64,000 nt of DNA from Rhodococcus marinonascens NBRC 14363 (GCF_001894885.1 NZ_BCXB01000024.1:20612-84611); one strand, 5' to 3'. Counted from the first letter of the stretch, positions 16,635-25,820 are shown. The notes: generated from the sequence alone by a model not told the origin. Program-made: numbers and translations.

Positions 16635-18110
16635 GTGGCCAGCGTCGTACACCGGTGTCGTGTCCTGGTGATAGGGACTGGCTTCTCGGGTCTGGGTATC
16701 GCCATCCAACTCCGAAAGCGAGGTCGCGACGACTTCATCCTGCTGGAGAAGGCGCACGAGGTGGGCGGCACCTGGCGGGAGAACACGTATCCAGGTTGTG
16801 CCTGTGACGTTCCCTCCCACCTGTACTCGTTCTCGTTCGAGCCCAACCCCGGGTGGACGCAGATGTGGTCGGGCCAGAAGGAAATCTTCCACTATCTGCT
16901 CGGTCTCGTGGACAAGTACGACCTGAGACCCAATATTGATTTCGGCCAGAAGACGACCGGCGGCTACTGGGATGGCGAGGAGCAACGGTGGCACATCCGC
17001 ACGGAGTCGGGGGATGAGTTCGTAACGCAATTCGTTGTCTCCGGGATCGGGGCCCTCCACATTCCGAACTTCCCCGACCTACCGGGGAGAGACACGTTCG
17101 AGGGTGCCGCGTTCCACTCCGCGCAGTGGGACCACGACTACGATCTGAGAGACAAGCGGGTCGCCGTGATCGGCACAGGCGCCAGCGCCATCCAATTCGT
17201 CCCCGAGATCCTGGGCGAGGTGGCCGAGTTGCAGATCTATCAACGGACGCCGGCCTGGGTGACACCCCGCATGAACTTCGACATTCCGGCCGGCGCTCGG
17301 CGGTTGTTCGGCCGGGTTCCTCTAGCCCGCCGCATGTTCCGCGCCGCCGTGTATTGGATACATGAGTCGGTTGTGCTCGGGTTCAACGGGCACCCGCGCC
17401 TCATACGGCCGATCGAGGACGTTGCGAAGTGGAATCTCGACAAGTCGATCACCGATCCCGACATGCGCCGAAAGCTCACGCCGTCGTACAGCATCGGCTG
17501 CAAACGCATCCTCGGCTCGGACGACTATTACCCGGCGCTGAACTCACCGAAGACCCAGGTGATCACAGAGGGGATTGCAGAGATCCGGCCGGATGGAATC
17601 ATCGCGGGAGACGGGACCGAACGCGAGGTCGACGCGATCATCTATGCCACCGGATTTCATGTCACCGATGGTTTCGAGAGTATCGACTTCACCGGGATTG
17701 ACGGGCGACACCTGGCTGGCGAATGGGCTGAGGACGGGATCCAGACCCACCTCGGTATCACCGTGGCGGGCTATCCCAACGCGTTCTTCCTCCTCGGCCC
17801 CAACACCGGTCTTGGTCACAATTCGGTTGTGTTCATGATCGAGTCGCAGATCCGTTATGTGCTCGAGTTGATGGACGAGATCGACCGGCGTGGCGCCGCC
17901 TCGGCGGTGGTCCGACCGAGCGCGCAGCACGAATTCAACAGTGAGATTCAACGGAGGCTGGCGAGAGGTGTGTGGTCCAACGGTGGGTGCGTTAGTTGGT
18001 ATCTCGATTCGTCTGGCGTGAACCGGACGATCTGGCCGGGTTCGACCGTGCGCTATTGGCGTGCGACGCGGTCGGTCGATCTGGGGGACTTCGAGTTCAG
18101 CCCCGGCTGA
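16635..18110 (+). CDS. Flavin monooxygenase, Baeyer-Villiger type
   Basis: A roughly 491-residue FAD/NADPH enzyme. The FAD site is VLVIGTGFSGLGIAIQL near the start; the NADPH site is RVAVIGTGASAIQFV; between them FEGAAFHSAQWDHD fits the Baeyer-Villiger fingerprint FxGxxxHxxxW(P/D). It would insert oxygen next to a ketone or oxidise a heteroatom; substrate unknown, though Rhodococcus often keeps many such enzymes. The frame is open from 16527, overlapping the divergent PPK2 start; GTG 16635 gives MASVVHRCRVLVIGTG but the ribosome site is unclear, so the start is uncertain by tens of bases. Confidence 0.88.
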   Translation: MASVVHRCRVLVIGTGFSGLGIAIQLRKRGRDDFILLEKAHEVGGTWRENTYPGCACDVPSHLYSFSFEPNPGWTQMWSGQKEIFHYLLGLVDKYDLRPNIDFGQKTTGGYWDGEEQRWHIRTESGDEFVTQFVVSGIGALHIPNFPDLPGRDTFEGAAFHSAQWDHDYDLRDKRVAVIGTGASAIQFVPEILGEVAELQIYQRTPAWVTPRMNFDIPAGARRLFGRVPLARRMFRAAVYWIHESVVLGFNGHPRLIRPIEDVAKWNLDKSITDPDMRRKLTPSYSIGCKRILGSDDYYPALNSPKTQVITEGIAEIRPDGIIAGDGTEREVDAIIYATGFHVTDGFESIDFTGIDGRHLAGEWAEDGIQTHLGITVAGYPNAFFLLGPNTGLGHNSVVFMIESQIRYVLELMDEIDRRGAASAVVRPSAQHEFNSEIQRRLARGVWSNGGCVSWYLDSSGVNRTIWPGSTVRYWRATRSVDLGDFEFSPG

Positions 18111-18122
18111 AGCGTGAGGCGT

Positions 18123-18140
18123 CACTCCGCTGCCGGAGTG
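18123..18140. terminator. Bidirectional hairpin between convergent genes
   Basis: CACTCCG-ctgc-CGGAGTG is a perfect 7-bp stem with a tetraloop in the 41-bp gap between the monooxygenase stop and the convergent tetR stop. Confidence 0.5.
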
Positions 18141-18151
18141 GATGGGTGCCA

Positions 18152-18886
18152 CTACTCGCTCTCGGTCGGTAGTAGAGGGTGAGGGATCGAATTGAAACGC
18201 GCGGGCGATCCGCTGACCTCTGCGATTCCTGCGAGGCCGCCCCAAGTCATCATCGTGAGGTAGTTGATCAGCGCCTCGACCGACATGGACCGGTTGGAGA
18301 TCCACCAGTGCGTGGCCAGTTGAACGCCGCCGACGATCGCGTAGGCCCACGAAACGACACCGCCGGAGTCCATCTCCAATTCGCGCAGTCGCTCGCCCAG
18401 GACCGTGGCGAGGACGTCGGCGATCAGTCGTTCTGAGTCGGCCACAGCGTGGCGACCGGACCCCGAGTCGTTGGCCATGATGTAGAGGTAGACGTCGGGA
18501 TCCGACGCTACCGTTTCGACGTACGCGGTGATAGTGGCGCGGGTCAACTCGAAGTCGTCGAGGTTTTCGCCTATGGCCTCGTAGATCTTCGGCGCGAGCG
18601 TGGTCTCGACGTAACGCGCCATGGTCGCGTTCGTCAGGTCGCTCTTGTCTGCGAAGTAGCGATAGAGCACGGTCTTGGAGATACCGATCTCGGACGCGAT
18701 CTCGTCCATGCCGATATCCCGTCCGCGCAGGCGGATGGCGGCGATCGTCCCGTCGACGAGTTCTTGTCGTCGCGCGATCTTGTGCTCGCGCCAGCGGCGC
18801 TTGCGCCCATCGGGTTTTGTTGCTTTGTCCAGCTTCGTCTTAGACTCGGTCACCTGTTCGGGATCTCTCACGTAGTCGTTCGCCAC
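18152..18886 (-). CDS. TetR-family transcriptional regulator (Rv0472c-like position)
   Basis: About 244 residues. A long charged N-terminal extension (TKPDGRKRRWREHKIARRQE) precedes the helix-turn-helix region DIGMDEIASEIGISKTVLYR YFADKSDL, and the C-terminal half is the helical effector domain ending PLLPTESE. GTG 18886 gives MANDYVRDPEQ and places the tandem 17-bp repeats just upstream; ATG 18901 is possible but would lie inside the repeats. It is divergent from the DUF445 gene, the arrangement of Rv0472c-Rv0473 in M. tuberculosis. Ligand unknown. Confidence 0.82.
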   Translation of the reverse strand: MANDYVRDPEQVTESKTKLDKATKPDGRKRRWREHKIARRQELVDGTIAAIRLRGRDIGMDEIASEIGISKTVLYRYFADKSDLTNATMARYVETTLAPKIYEAIGENLDDFELTRATITAYVETVASDPDVYLYIMANDSGSGRHAVADSERLIADVLATVLGERLRELEMDSGGVVSWAYAIVGGVQLATHWWISNRSMSVEALINYLTMMTWGGLAGIAEVSGSPARFNSIPHPLLPTESE

Positions 18887-18888
18887 TA

Positions 18889-18955
18889 TGTCTCGCCGCA
18901 TCCGGTGTCTCGTCGCATCCGGTGTCTCGCCGCATCCGGTGTCTCGTCACAACCG
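18889..18955. repeat. Four tandem 17-bp repeats at the tetR/DUF445 divergent region
   Basis: Unit TGTCTCGYCGCATCCGG starts at 18889, 18906, 18923 and 18940; units 1 and 3 carry GCC, units 2 and 4 GTC, and the last is degenerate. Because 17 is not a multiple of three and the units lie in the divergent gap, they look regulatory, possibly binding sites for the adjacent TetR. Confidence 0.8.
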
Positions 18956-19061
18956 TTTCGTATCGCAATCTGCGATCAGCCTAGTGCGCGCAGGTTCTCG
19001 CGTCGCTGAACGCGGCCCTGTATGGGTATGTCCTGCCGTCTTGCTGCCGCACTTGGGCACA

Positions 19062-20342
19062 ATGGCGTTTGTGGACCAATTGAGCCTCAGCACCTTCGAC
19101 GACGATGTGAAGCGTCGCGACCTTCGCAAGATGAAGGCTGTGGCGACGGGTTTCCTCGTCTTCGCGACCGTCGTGTACCTGGTCTGCCGGTGGCAGGAAT
19201 CCCGGGGGGCGGGGGAGTGGGTCGGCTACGTGCGGGCTGCGTCAGAGGCAGGCATGGTCGGTGCGCTGGCCGACTGGTTCGCGGTTACAGCCCTCTTCCG
19301 ACATCCGCTCGGATTGCCGATTCCGCACACCGCGATCATCAAGCGCAAGAAGGATCAACTCGGTGCGAGTCTGAGCAGTTTCGTCGGCCAGAACTTCCTC
19401 GCACCCGAGGTGGTCTCCGCCAAGGTGCAGGCGGCCGACATCCCGTTGCGGCTGGGTACTTGGATGGCGGAGCCGAAACACGCCGAACGAGTCGCGGCCG
19501 AGACGGCCACGATTCTGCGTGGATTTGTCGAGGTCCTGCGCGACGAGGACGTTCAGCAGATCATTGACAGCACCCTCGTGCGCAGGCTGGCCGAACCCCG
19601 TTGGGGGCCGCCGATCGGGCGCGTTCTCGGCGAACTTCTCCGCGAGAATCGGCAACTCCCGATTCTGGATCTGCTCGCCGAGCGCGCGCACCAGTGGGCA
19701 CTTGGAAGCCAGGAGACCATCGATCGGGTCATCAGCCGCGATTCACCCGCGTGGTCGCCCAAGTTCGTGGACGAAATGCTCGGCGAGAAGATCCACAGGG
19801 AGTTGGTCGAATTTACCTGGAAGGTGCGATCGAACCCGGAGCACGAAGTGCGGCAGGCGGCCAATCGCTTCCTCATCGACTTCGCCGACGATCTGCAGAA
19901 CGATCCCGCGACCATCGAGAAGGCCGAGAAGATCAAGGCCGAGATCATGGGACGCGAAGAGGTGACCGGATTAGCCGCGGCGACCTGGAAAGTTGCGAAA
20001 CGCCTGGTCATGGATTCCGTCGACGACCCGCACAGCACACTGCGCACCAAGGTCGCGGAAAACGTCGTGGGGTTCGGTGAGCGGTTGCGCGACGAGGACG
20101 CCCTGAGGGCCAAGATCGACGGTTGGGTGCTGGCGGGCACGCGGTACGTCGTCGACCACTACACGGACGAGATCACCGGGATCATCTCGGACACCGTGGA
20201 GCGCTGGGACGCAGAGGAGGCGTCGGCGAAGATCGAACTCCAGGTGGGGCGCGATCTGCAGTTCATTCGCATCAACGGCACGGTGGTCGGTGCGACCGCA
20301 GGACTCGCCATCTACACGGTCTCGACGCTGATGTTCGGCTGA
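19062..20342 (+). CDS. DUF445-domain membrane-associated protein (Rv0473-like)
   Basis: A 426-residue protein. After MAFVDQLSLSTFDDDVKRRD comes a membrane helix (about residues 25-43), the DUF445 hallmark GMVGALADWFAVTALFRHPL (about 67-86), a long helical region, and a C-terminal hydrophobic segment VVGATAGLAIYTVSTLMFG that would insert as a second helix. DUF445 proteins have no established biochemical role. ATG 19062 was chosen because the frame upstream runs through the 17-bp repeats. It precedes the XRE/hbhA pair as in mycobacteria. Confidence 0.85.
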   Translation: MAFVDQLSLSTFDDDVKRRDLRKMKAVATGFLVFATVVYLVCRWQESRGAGEWVGYVRAASEAGMVGALADWFAVTALFRHPLGLPIPHTAIIKRKKDQLGASLSSFVGQNFLAPEVVSAKVQAADIPLRLGTWMAEPKHAERVAAETATILRGFVEVLRDEDVQQIIDSTLVRRLAEPRWGPPIGRVLGELLRENRQLPILDLLAERAHQWALGSQETIDRVISRDSPAWSPKFVDEMLGEKIHRELVEFTWKVRSNPEHEVRQAANRFLIDFADDLQNDPATIEKAEKIKAEIMGREEVTGLAAATWKVAKRLVMDSVDDPHSTLRTKVAENVVGFGERLRDEDALRAKIDGWVLAGTRYVVDHYTDEITGIISDTVERWDAEEASAKIELQVGRDLQFIRINGTVVGATAGLAIYTVSTLMFG

Positions 20343-20374
20343 ACGACCGGTAGTACGCGGGCGCCGGCACGTGG

Positions 20375-20418
20375 GTGCTAGCAGAGTGCTTGCAATTGCT
20401 AGCACTCTGGTTTAGGCT
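20375..20418 (+). promoter_or_regulatory. Promoter with overlapping inverted repeats upstream of the XRE regulator/hbhA
   Basis: TTGCAA (20390-20395), 17 bp, TAGGCT (20413-20418) make a good sigma-70-type promoter 28 bp before ATG 20447. GTGCTAGCA (20375-20383) and TGCTAGCAC (20397-20405) form a perfect 9-bp inverted repeat around the -35, and AGAGTGCT/AGCACTCT (20383-20390 / 20401-20408) form a second one inside it. Autoregulation by the XRE protein is likely. Confidence 0.6.
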
Positions 20419-20446
20419 TCATCATGCTCAGCAATTCGGAGGACTG

Positions 20447-20983
20447 ATGGCAGGCGACGAGGATCGCGAAGCAACCGGGGCGGGAGATCTGGCGGCTCGC
20501 GTAGTCAGCAACGCCGCTCACGACATCGGCGGGTTCATTCGTGCGCAGCGCGAAGCAGCCCACGTGTCGATGCGACAGTTGGCGCAGCTAGCCGGTGTCA
20601 GCAATCCGTATCTGAGTCAGATCGAGCGGGGGTTGCGCAAGCCCTCGGCGGAGGTGCTTGGGCAGATAGCGAAGGGTCTCCGGGTTTCATCGGAGGTCCT
20701 GTACGTCCAGGCTGGATACCTCGAGCAACGGCCACACGGTCCCGTCCGCGATGCCCTGCTCGCCGATGCGGCACTCACCGAGCGACAGAAGCAGATGCTG
20801 CTCGAAATCTACGAAACGTTCTGCCGTGAGAACGACTCGGCGGAAACTACCGGCCCCCAGACATCCGGGCTACGGACAGAAGACCGGACGTCCGAGCCTC
20901 GAACAGAAAAACACCAGCGTTCTGATTTCCAGACGCCGGAACCAGAATCACACACCGTTGAACAGGAGAAAGCCGATGACTGA
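20447..20983 (+). CDS. XRE-family transcriptional regulator (Rv0474-like)
   Basis: A 178-residue protein. The helix-turn-helix (about residues 30-85) reads IRAQREAAHVSMRQLAQLAG then VSNPYLSQIERGLRKPS, a clear XRE domain; the C-terminal half is polar, low complexity and probably disordered. ATG 20447 follows TCGGAGGACTG. The last codons overlap the hbhA start by 8 bp, so the regulator and the adhesin gene are translationally coupled, as Rv0474-Rv0475 are adjacent in M. tuberculosis. Confidence 0.88.
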   Translation: MAGDEDREATGAGDLAARVVSNAAHDIGGFIRAQREAAHVSMRQLAQLAGVSNPYLSQIERGLRKPSAEVLGQIAKGLRVSSEVLYVQAGYLEQRPHGPVRDALLADAALTERQKQMLLEIYETFCRENDSAETTGPQTSGLRTEDRTSEPRTEKHQRSDFQTPEPESHTVEQEKADD

Positions 20984-21821
20984 CCTGAAGAGCATCGATA
21001 ACGTCAAGACTTCGCTGTATGTAGCGGTAGGCGCAGGAGATGTCATGGTGCAGGCCGTGGGCGACGTTGTCGCCCAGGTTCGCTCGCGCGCCGAGACCAC
21101 CCAGGGCGATGTCGAAGAGCGCGTCGACGGTGCCCGCGAGCGCTTCGTCGGGCTGCAGGGAGAGGTCACAGAGGGTGTCGAGAACCTCCGCGATCGTCTC
21201 GCAGGGCTGCCCTCCGAGCTGCCAGAAGAGCTTGCCGAGCTGCGTGAAAAGTTCACCGCCGAGGAACTGCGCAAGGTCGCCGAGGCGTACCTCAAGGTCG
21301 CATCCGACCTGTACTCCTCTCTTGCGGAGCGTGGCGAAGAAACCGTCGAGCGTATCCGCAAGCAGCCGGCCGTCGAGGAAGGCATCGTCAGGGCTGAGAC
21401 TGCTTTCGGTGACGCCGTCGAGCTGACTGAGGAGGCTCTCGGCACCGTGGCACGTCAGACCCGCGCTGTGGGCGAGCAGGCTGCCAAGCTCGCGGGCCTC
21501 GCTTCGGGCCGTATCTCCGACACCGCCGAGGGCCTCGGCGAGGTCATTGCCGACGCCGGCGACGAGGCTGCGCTGAAGGTTCTCGACCTCGGCGACCAGG
21601 TCGAGGAAGCGTCGAAGGACGCCGCCGATCGCGTCACCGCCACCGCGGATGACGTCCAGGCCCGCGCCGGACAGGCGGCCCCGACCAAGGCTGCCGCTCC
21701 CGCGCAGAAGGCCGCGCCTGCCAAGGCTCCTGCCGCTGCCGCCGCTCAGGCCAAGAAGGCTGCTCCGGCGAAGGCTGCGGGCGCTCCGGCCAAGAAGGCT
21801 GCTCCGGCCAAGAAGGCTTGA
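20976..21821 (+). CDS. hbhA: Heparin-binding haemagglutinin homologue (HbhA)
   Basis: A 281-residue surface-type protein without a signal peptide, like mycobacterial HbhA. Residues 1-200 form a long amphipathic coiled coil (MTDLKSIDNVKTSLYVAVGA then E/R-rich heptads). The C-terminal 70 residues are Ala/Pro/Lys repeats ending AKKAAPAKKA, the lysine-rich heparin-binding tail, which in mycobacteria is methylated. In non-pathogenic relatives the protein binds lipid inclusions or membranes, so an adhesin role is not implied. ATG 20976 follows AGGAGAAAGCCG and overlaps the XRE gene. A hairpin at 21836-21864 ends the operon. Confidence 0.85.
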   Translation: MTDLKSIDNVKTSLYVAVGAGDVMVQAVGDVVAQVRSRAETTQGDVEERVDGARERFVGLQGEVTEGVENLRDRLAGLPSELPEELAELREKFTAEELRKVAEAYLKVASDLYSSLAERGEETVERIRKQPAVEEGIVRAETAFGDAVELTEEALGTVARQTRAVGEQAAKLAGLASGRISDTAEGLGEVIADAGDEAALKVLDLGDQVEEASKDAADRVTATADDVQARAGQAAPTKAAAPAQKAAPAKAPAAAAAQAKKAAPAKAAGAPAKKAAPAKKA

Positions 21822-21835
21822 TCCTCGACGCCTTT

Positions 21836-21864
21836 CGGCCCCCGCGTGTATAGCGTGGGGGCCG
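21836..21864 (+). terminator. Terminator after hbhA
   Basis: CGGCCCCC (21836-21843) pairs with GGGGGCCG (21857-21864) around a 13-nt GC-rich loop region, 14 bp after the hbhA stop. Confidence 0.7.
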
Positions 21865-21892
21865 TTGCGCATCGACCTCGTAGTATGAGGGT

Positions 21893-22186
21893 GTGATTCA
21901 AGTTGACGGCATCATGTCTGTGATCTTCCTGGCGATTAAGGTCGTCGCGTTGGGTGGTGCGGCCTTCGCGCTATTTCACGCGGCGCGGCAGCGAAAAGAC
22001 GCGTTCACGGCCGTGGACAAGCTGACCAAACCCATCTGGCTGGGCATCCTCGTCGCAGCGTTCCTCGCCCTTCTGCTGTTTACCCCAGTGGGATTGCTGG
22101 GCATCATTGCAGTGGTCGCCGTGTGTGTCTATCTGGTGGACGTGCGTCCGCGCGTTGACGACGTGCAGCGCGGCCCGCGCCGGTAG
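21893..22186 (+). CDS. DUF2516-type small membrane protein (Rv0476-like)
   Basis: A 97-residue protein with two or three hydrophobic helices (about residues 8-26, 47-64 and 66-82), a charged loop AARQRKDAFTAVDKLTKPIW between the first two, and a basic C-terminus. It matches the small membrane protein that follows hbhA in mycobacteria. GTG 21893 is taken; ATG 21914 would also work and gives MSVIFLAIKV. Function unknown. Confidence 0.75.
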   Translation: MIQVDGIMSVIFLAIKVVALGGAAFALFHAARQRKDAFTAVDKLTKPIWLGILVAAFLALLLFTPVGLLGIIAVVAVCVYLVDVRPRVDDVQRGPRR

Positions 22187-22253
22187 GACTTGCAGCGGGC
22201 CGGTTCAGAGCAAAAAACCGACCGAGCGTGCAGGAAGAAAAGGCGGGGTGGGA

Positions 22254-23288
22254 ATGTCCGGCGGTTCGCGGATCACCAGACTTCAGGCGCTCGTCGGAGT
22301 TGCAGCAGTGGCCGCGGTAATCGTCGCCGCTGCCGCGGCGACCCGTCACAGGCGCACGACCCGCGGGTCGATGTCGCCGCCCGTGGCCTCCCCGAACGAA
22401 TTGCTGCGCACTCCGAGCCTGCAACCTGATGTGACGGAGATCCTGACCGACGACGGAGCCGCGCTGTGCGTCCGCGCCTACGGGCCGGTGGACGGCGAAC
22501 CCATTGTGCTCAGCCATGGTTGGGCCTGTTCCTCCGAGTACTGGTATCCGCAGGTGAACGCCCTGGCGGGGAAGTACCGCGTGATCACATACGACCAGCG
22601 GGGACACGGCCGCAGCACGGTCGGCTCGCTCGCTTTCGGCCCGGACGTTCTCGCGGACGACCTGTCCGCGGTGTTGAAAGCGACGGTGCACGAACACAAC
22701 AAGGCTGTGATCGTCGGTCACAGCATGGGCGGCATGAGTATCATGGCCTGGGCGGATCGGCACCCCGACCAGGTGAACAAGTACGCCTCGGCGGTGCTGC
22801 TCGCCAGCACCGCGTGCGATCGGCTCGTCGCCGATACCAATGTGATCCCTCTCCCGAACGGCTTCCCGCGGGTGCCGGTCCAGGTCGGCCGGGCGGTCAT
22901 GAGCACACCGGTGCCGCTCGTCCCCTCCCCGGCGATGACCCGCGCGATCCAGTACACGGCGATGTCACCGAACGCTACGCGCGCCGAAGTTCAGTTCTGC
23001 GAGAACATTGTCAGGGACTGTGACCCACGGATTCGCGGCGGCTGGGGTGAGGCGCTGAGCGGTTTGGACATTCATGGGGCGCTGGAGAACCTCGACGTGC
23101 CCACCACAGTGCTCGTCGGATCCGCGGACCGGTTGACCCCACCGGTCCACTCCCACAGGCTCGCTTGCATGTTGAACGGCGCCGGAAACCTCGAGCGCCT
23201 GGTCGTCCTCCCTGGCGTCGGACACATGAGTTCCGTCGAGAACATCGAGGAGTTCAACAAGGAGATCGTGCGCCTGCGGAACCTGTAG
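22254..23288 (+). CDS. Alpha/beta-hydrolase with N-terminal membrane anchor
   Basis: A 344-residue protein starting MSGGSRITRL, with one hydrophobic helix (about 11-30) that may anchor or export it. The hydrolase domain shows the oxyanion SHGWACSSEYWYP, the nucleophile elbow VGHSMGG, and the C-terminal His in PGVGHMSSVE; the acid is likely in the preceding VGSADRLTPP. An esterase, lipase or peroxidase-like role is possible; substrate unknown. ATG 22254 was chosen at the head of the hydrophobic segment; upstream frame overlaps the DUF2516 gene. Confidence 0.85.
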   Translation: MSGGSRITRLQALVGVAAVAAVIVAAAAATRHRRTTRGSMSPPVASPNELLRTPSLQPDVTEILTDDGAALCVRAYGPVDGEPIVLSHGWACSSEYWYPQVNALAGKYRVITYDQRGHGRSTVGSLAFGPDVLADDLSAVLKATVHEHNKAVIVGHSMGGMSIMAWADRHPDQVNKYASAVLLASTACDRLVADTNVIPLPNGFPRVPVQVGRAVMSTPVPLVPSPAMTRAIQYTAMSPNATRAEVQFCENIVRDCDPRIRGGWGEALSGLDIHGALENLDVPTTVLVGSADRLTPPVHSHRLACMLNGAGNLERLVVLPGVGHMSSVENIEEFNKEIVRLRNL

Positions 23289-23341
23289 CACCGGTCGCCT
23301 ACCGCATGGCGGCAGTCAACCGACCGCATGGTCCGCCCGTG

Positions 23342-24226
23342 CTAGCTGAATACCACCGTCTTACGACCGTGCACGAGGATGCGATCCTCGAGATGCCAGC
23401 GAAGGCCACGGGAGAGGACGAGTTTCTCGATGTCGCGGCCCTGCCGCACCATGTCCGAGACCTCGTCCGCGTGGTCGACGCGAATCACGTCCTGCTCGAT
23501 GATGGGGCCCGCGTCGAGTTCTGAAGTCACGTAGTGACAGGTGGCGCCGATGAGTTTCACCCCGCGCGCGAACGCCTGGTGGTACGGGCGGGCGCCGACG
23601 AACGAGGGCAGAAAGCTGTGATGGATGTTGATGGCGCGGCCGGCCCAGTGCTCGCACAGCGTCGACGGGAGCACCTGCATGAAACGTGCCAGCACCACGG
23701 CGTCGGGGTTGTGGGCGTCCACCAGTTCACGCACCCGATCGAACGCCGGTCCGCGCTCCGCGGGATCCTTCGAGAACGGAACGTGGTGGAAGTCGATGCC
23801 GTGCGCTCGTGTGACGCTCTCGAGGTCGCGGTGGTTGCCGATCACGGCGCAGACCTCGGCGGGTAACTCACCACCTGCGGCGCGTCCCAACAGGTCGTGG
23901 AGGCAGTGCGGCTCTTTGCTCACCAGCAGCACCACGCGCTTGCGTTCACCCGTGTCGGACACTGTCCATTCCGTCTCAGGGCCGAGTTCGGCGGCAACGC
24001 GCGCGAAGCGCTCCCGAAGTTCCTCGATGGACATGTCGACCGAAGAGGCTCGCACTGCCTGACGGGTGAAGAACCAACCGGTGTCGGCATCGGCGTGGTA
24101 GGCCGCCTCGACGATCCAACCGCCCACCTCTGCGAGGAACGTCGAGATGCGGGCAACGATGCCGGTGCGGTCAGGGCAACCGAGAGACAATACGTACCGG
24201 TGATCGTCGGTCGAAACAGCGTTCAT
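23342..24226 (-). CDS. purU: Formyltetrahydrofolate deformylase
   Basis: Hydrolyses 10-formyl-THF to formate and THF, balancing one-carbon pools. The 294-residue protein has an N-terminal ACT domain (about residues 10-90, YVLSLGCPDRTGIVARIST) and a C-terminal formyltransferase-like domain with NIHHSFLPSFVGARPYHQA and IGATCHYVTSELDAGPIIEQ, the Asn/His/Asp active-site blocks. Length and motifs are typical. The preceding gene on the same strand is a methyltransferase 13 bp away, which suggests cotranscription. Confidence 0.95.
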   Translation of the reverse strand: MNAVSTDDHRYVLSLGCPDRTGIVARISTFLAEVGGWIVEAAYHADADTGWFFTRQAVRASSVDMSIEELRERFARVAAELGPETEWTVSDTGERKRVVLLVSKEPHCLHDLLGRAAGGELPAEVCAVIGNHRDLESVTRAHGIDFHHVPFSKDPAERGPAFDRVRELVDAHNPDAVVLARFMQVLPSTLCEHWAGRAINIHHSFLPSFVGARPYHQAFARGVKLIGATCHYVTSELDAGPIIEQDVIRVDHADEVSDMVRQGRDIEKLVLSRGLRWHLEDRILVHGRKTVVFS

Positions 24227-24239
24227 GAGGGATAGTCTT

Positions 24240-25073
24240 TCAGGTTGCGTTCCGACCTTTCACGATGGCGGTCCCGACAAGCGTCCCGGCATCGATGTCG
24301 TGAATCGCACGTTCGGCGAGTAACTCGAGGAAATCGCCACGGATCACCTCGACGGTCTGTGCGTCGAACGGCGACAGCGCCCCGCGCATGGACCCACCCA
24401 GGACTAGGTCCCACGCGAACTCGGGGGTCGCGGGAATGATGTTGGACAGTTCTCGAACCTCGGTCGAGCGCGTGCCGAGTTCGGCCAGCCACTGGTGCAG
24501 ACCTTGGGGGGTGTCTATGCGTTCGAGGAGATCGAATGAACTCTCGGCCTGTGCGGGTCGGGGTTCGCCGTGTCGTGCGACGGCGTCGAGGAAGGCGCTC
24601 GCTAAGTCGCGCAGCGCTCCACGCCGCCACACGGTGATTCCGACCTTGCCGCCCGGGCGAACCAGGCCGGCGAGCCGGGTGAACGTCGCGTCCATGTGGG
24701 GCAGAAAGAAGACCCCGTACGAACAGGCGACGGCGTCGTAGCCGACTTCCGGTACGGTGCTCGGCGGCTCCCACTCAATAGCATCCGCGCAGACGAATTC
24801 GATGTTCTGCAGTCCACGCTCGGAGGTTTTCAGTCGCCCCTGTTCGAGCAGTTCGTCAGCTAGGTCGACAGCGTGCACGAGTCCGGACGGACCCACTGCG
24901 GTGGCCGCCGGGATCGCCGAAGACCCTGCGCCGCAGCACACGTCGAGAACAGCATCGCCGGGGCGCAGACCGAGTTGGAAGACCAGAGACTGGCCGGCCG
25001 GAGTCCACACTGCCCCCGTTAACCGGTCGAATTCCTGCCGAGCCTCGTCGAAGATCGAACCCCGATCGTCCAT
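24240..25073 (-). CDS. Class I SAM-dependent methyltransferase (UbiE-like)
   Basis: A 277-residue methyltransferase. Motif I is [16 protein letters not shown] (about residues 39-54), then [15 protein letters not shown]; the post-motif region [20 protein letters not shown] is motif II. It resembles UbiE/COQ5 and small-molecule methyltransferases. The purU gene follows 13 bp downstream. No substrate clue beyond that. It is divergent from deoC. Confidence 0.85.
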   Translation of the reverse strand: MDDRGSIFDEARQEFDRLTGAVWTPAGQSLVFQLGLRPGDAVLDVCCGAGSSAIPAATAVGPSGLVHAVDLADELLEQGRLKTSERGLQNIEFVCADAIEWEPPSTVPEVGYDAVACSYGVFFLPHMDATFTRLAGLVRPGGKVGITVWRRGALRDLASAFLDAVARHGEPRPAQAESSFDLLERIDTPQGLHQWLAELGTRSTEVRELSNIIPATPEFAWDLVLGGSMRGALSPFDAQTVEVIRGDFLELLAERAIHDIDAGTLVGTAIVKGRNAT

Positions 25074-25141
25074 ACCGTGATGCTAGCCGCGATGCCAGCC
25101 GCGGCGAGTGCCGGAGAAGGCGTTGTGCGAAGCTCACAGGT

Positions 25142-25807
25142 ATGCCCCACGCTGCACCGACCCGTTCCCAAGTCGCCGACCTCGTCGACCACACGCTTCT
25201 CGCGCCGCAGGCGACAGCCGACGACGTCAAGGCGCTGATCGACGAAGCCCGATCCCTCGGCGTACTCGCCATCTGCGTGTCGCCGTCGATGCTGCCGGTA
25301 CGGGCCCCCGGTCTGGTGACGGCCGCAGTGGTCGGATTCCCCTCGGGAAAGCACCACTCGCTGGTCAAGGGGGCCGAGGCCAGGCTGGCGGTGGACCAGG
25401 GCGCGCAGGAGATCGATATGGTGATCGACATCGGTGCTGCGGTGGCCGGCGATTTCAACGCCGTGCTCGCCGACGTCCTCACGGTACGGGAGGCGATCGG
25501 TGACGGCACAGTCCTCAAGGTAATCCTCGAGACCGCCGCGCTCACCGACGAGGCGATCGTGGAGTCGTGCCGGGCCGCAGAACGTGCCGGCGCGAACTTC
25601 GTGAAGACATCTACCGGATTCCATCCTTCGGGCGGAGCATCGGTCGAGGCAGTCCGACTGATGGCTCAAACCGTCGGCGGGAGGATCGGGGTCAAGGCGA
25701 GCGGAGGAATCCGTACCGCTCAGACCGCGCTCGACATGATCGCGGCCGGAGCGACGCGGCTGGGCCTGTCGGGAACTCGGGCCGTCTTGGACGGGTTGCC
25801 CAGCTGA
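25142..25807 (+). CDS. deoC: Deoxyribose-phosphate aldolase
   Basis: Splits 2-deoxyribose 5-phosphate to glyceraldehyde 3-phosphate and acetaldehyde for nucleoside salvage. A 221-residue TIM barrel with the Schiff-base lysine in [16 protein letters not shown] and the second lysine in [11 protein letters not shown], plus the start [12 protein letters not shown]. Complete and typical. The downstream gene converges (13 bp), as Rv0478-Rv0479c do. Confidence 0.96.
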   Translation: MPHAAPTRSQVADLVDHTLLAPQATADDVKALIDEARSLGVLAICVSPSMLPVRAPGLVTAAVVGFPSGKHHSLVKGAEARLAVDQGAQEIDMVIDIGAAVAGDFNAVLADVLTVREAIGDGTVLKVILETAALTDEAIVESCRAAERAGANFVKTSTGFHPSGGASVEAVRLMAQTVGGRIGVKASGGIRTAQTALDMIAAGATRLGLSGTRAVLDGLPS

Positions 25808-25820
25808 CCCTGCCGGTCGC

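Noticed and set aside
20383..20408. CIRCE/HrcA heat-shock element
   Set aside because: The half-sites occur as GAGTGCT...AGCACTC, the reverse of CIRCE (TTAGCACTC-N9-GAGTGCTAA), so HrcA recognition is unlikely.
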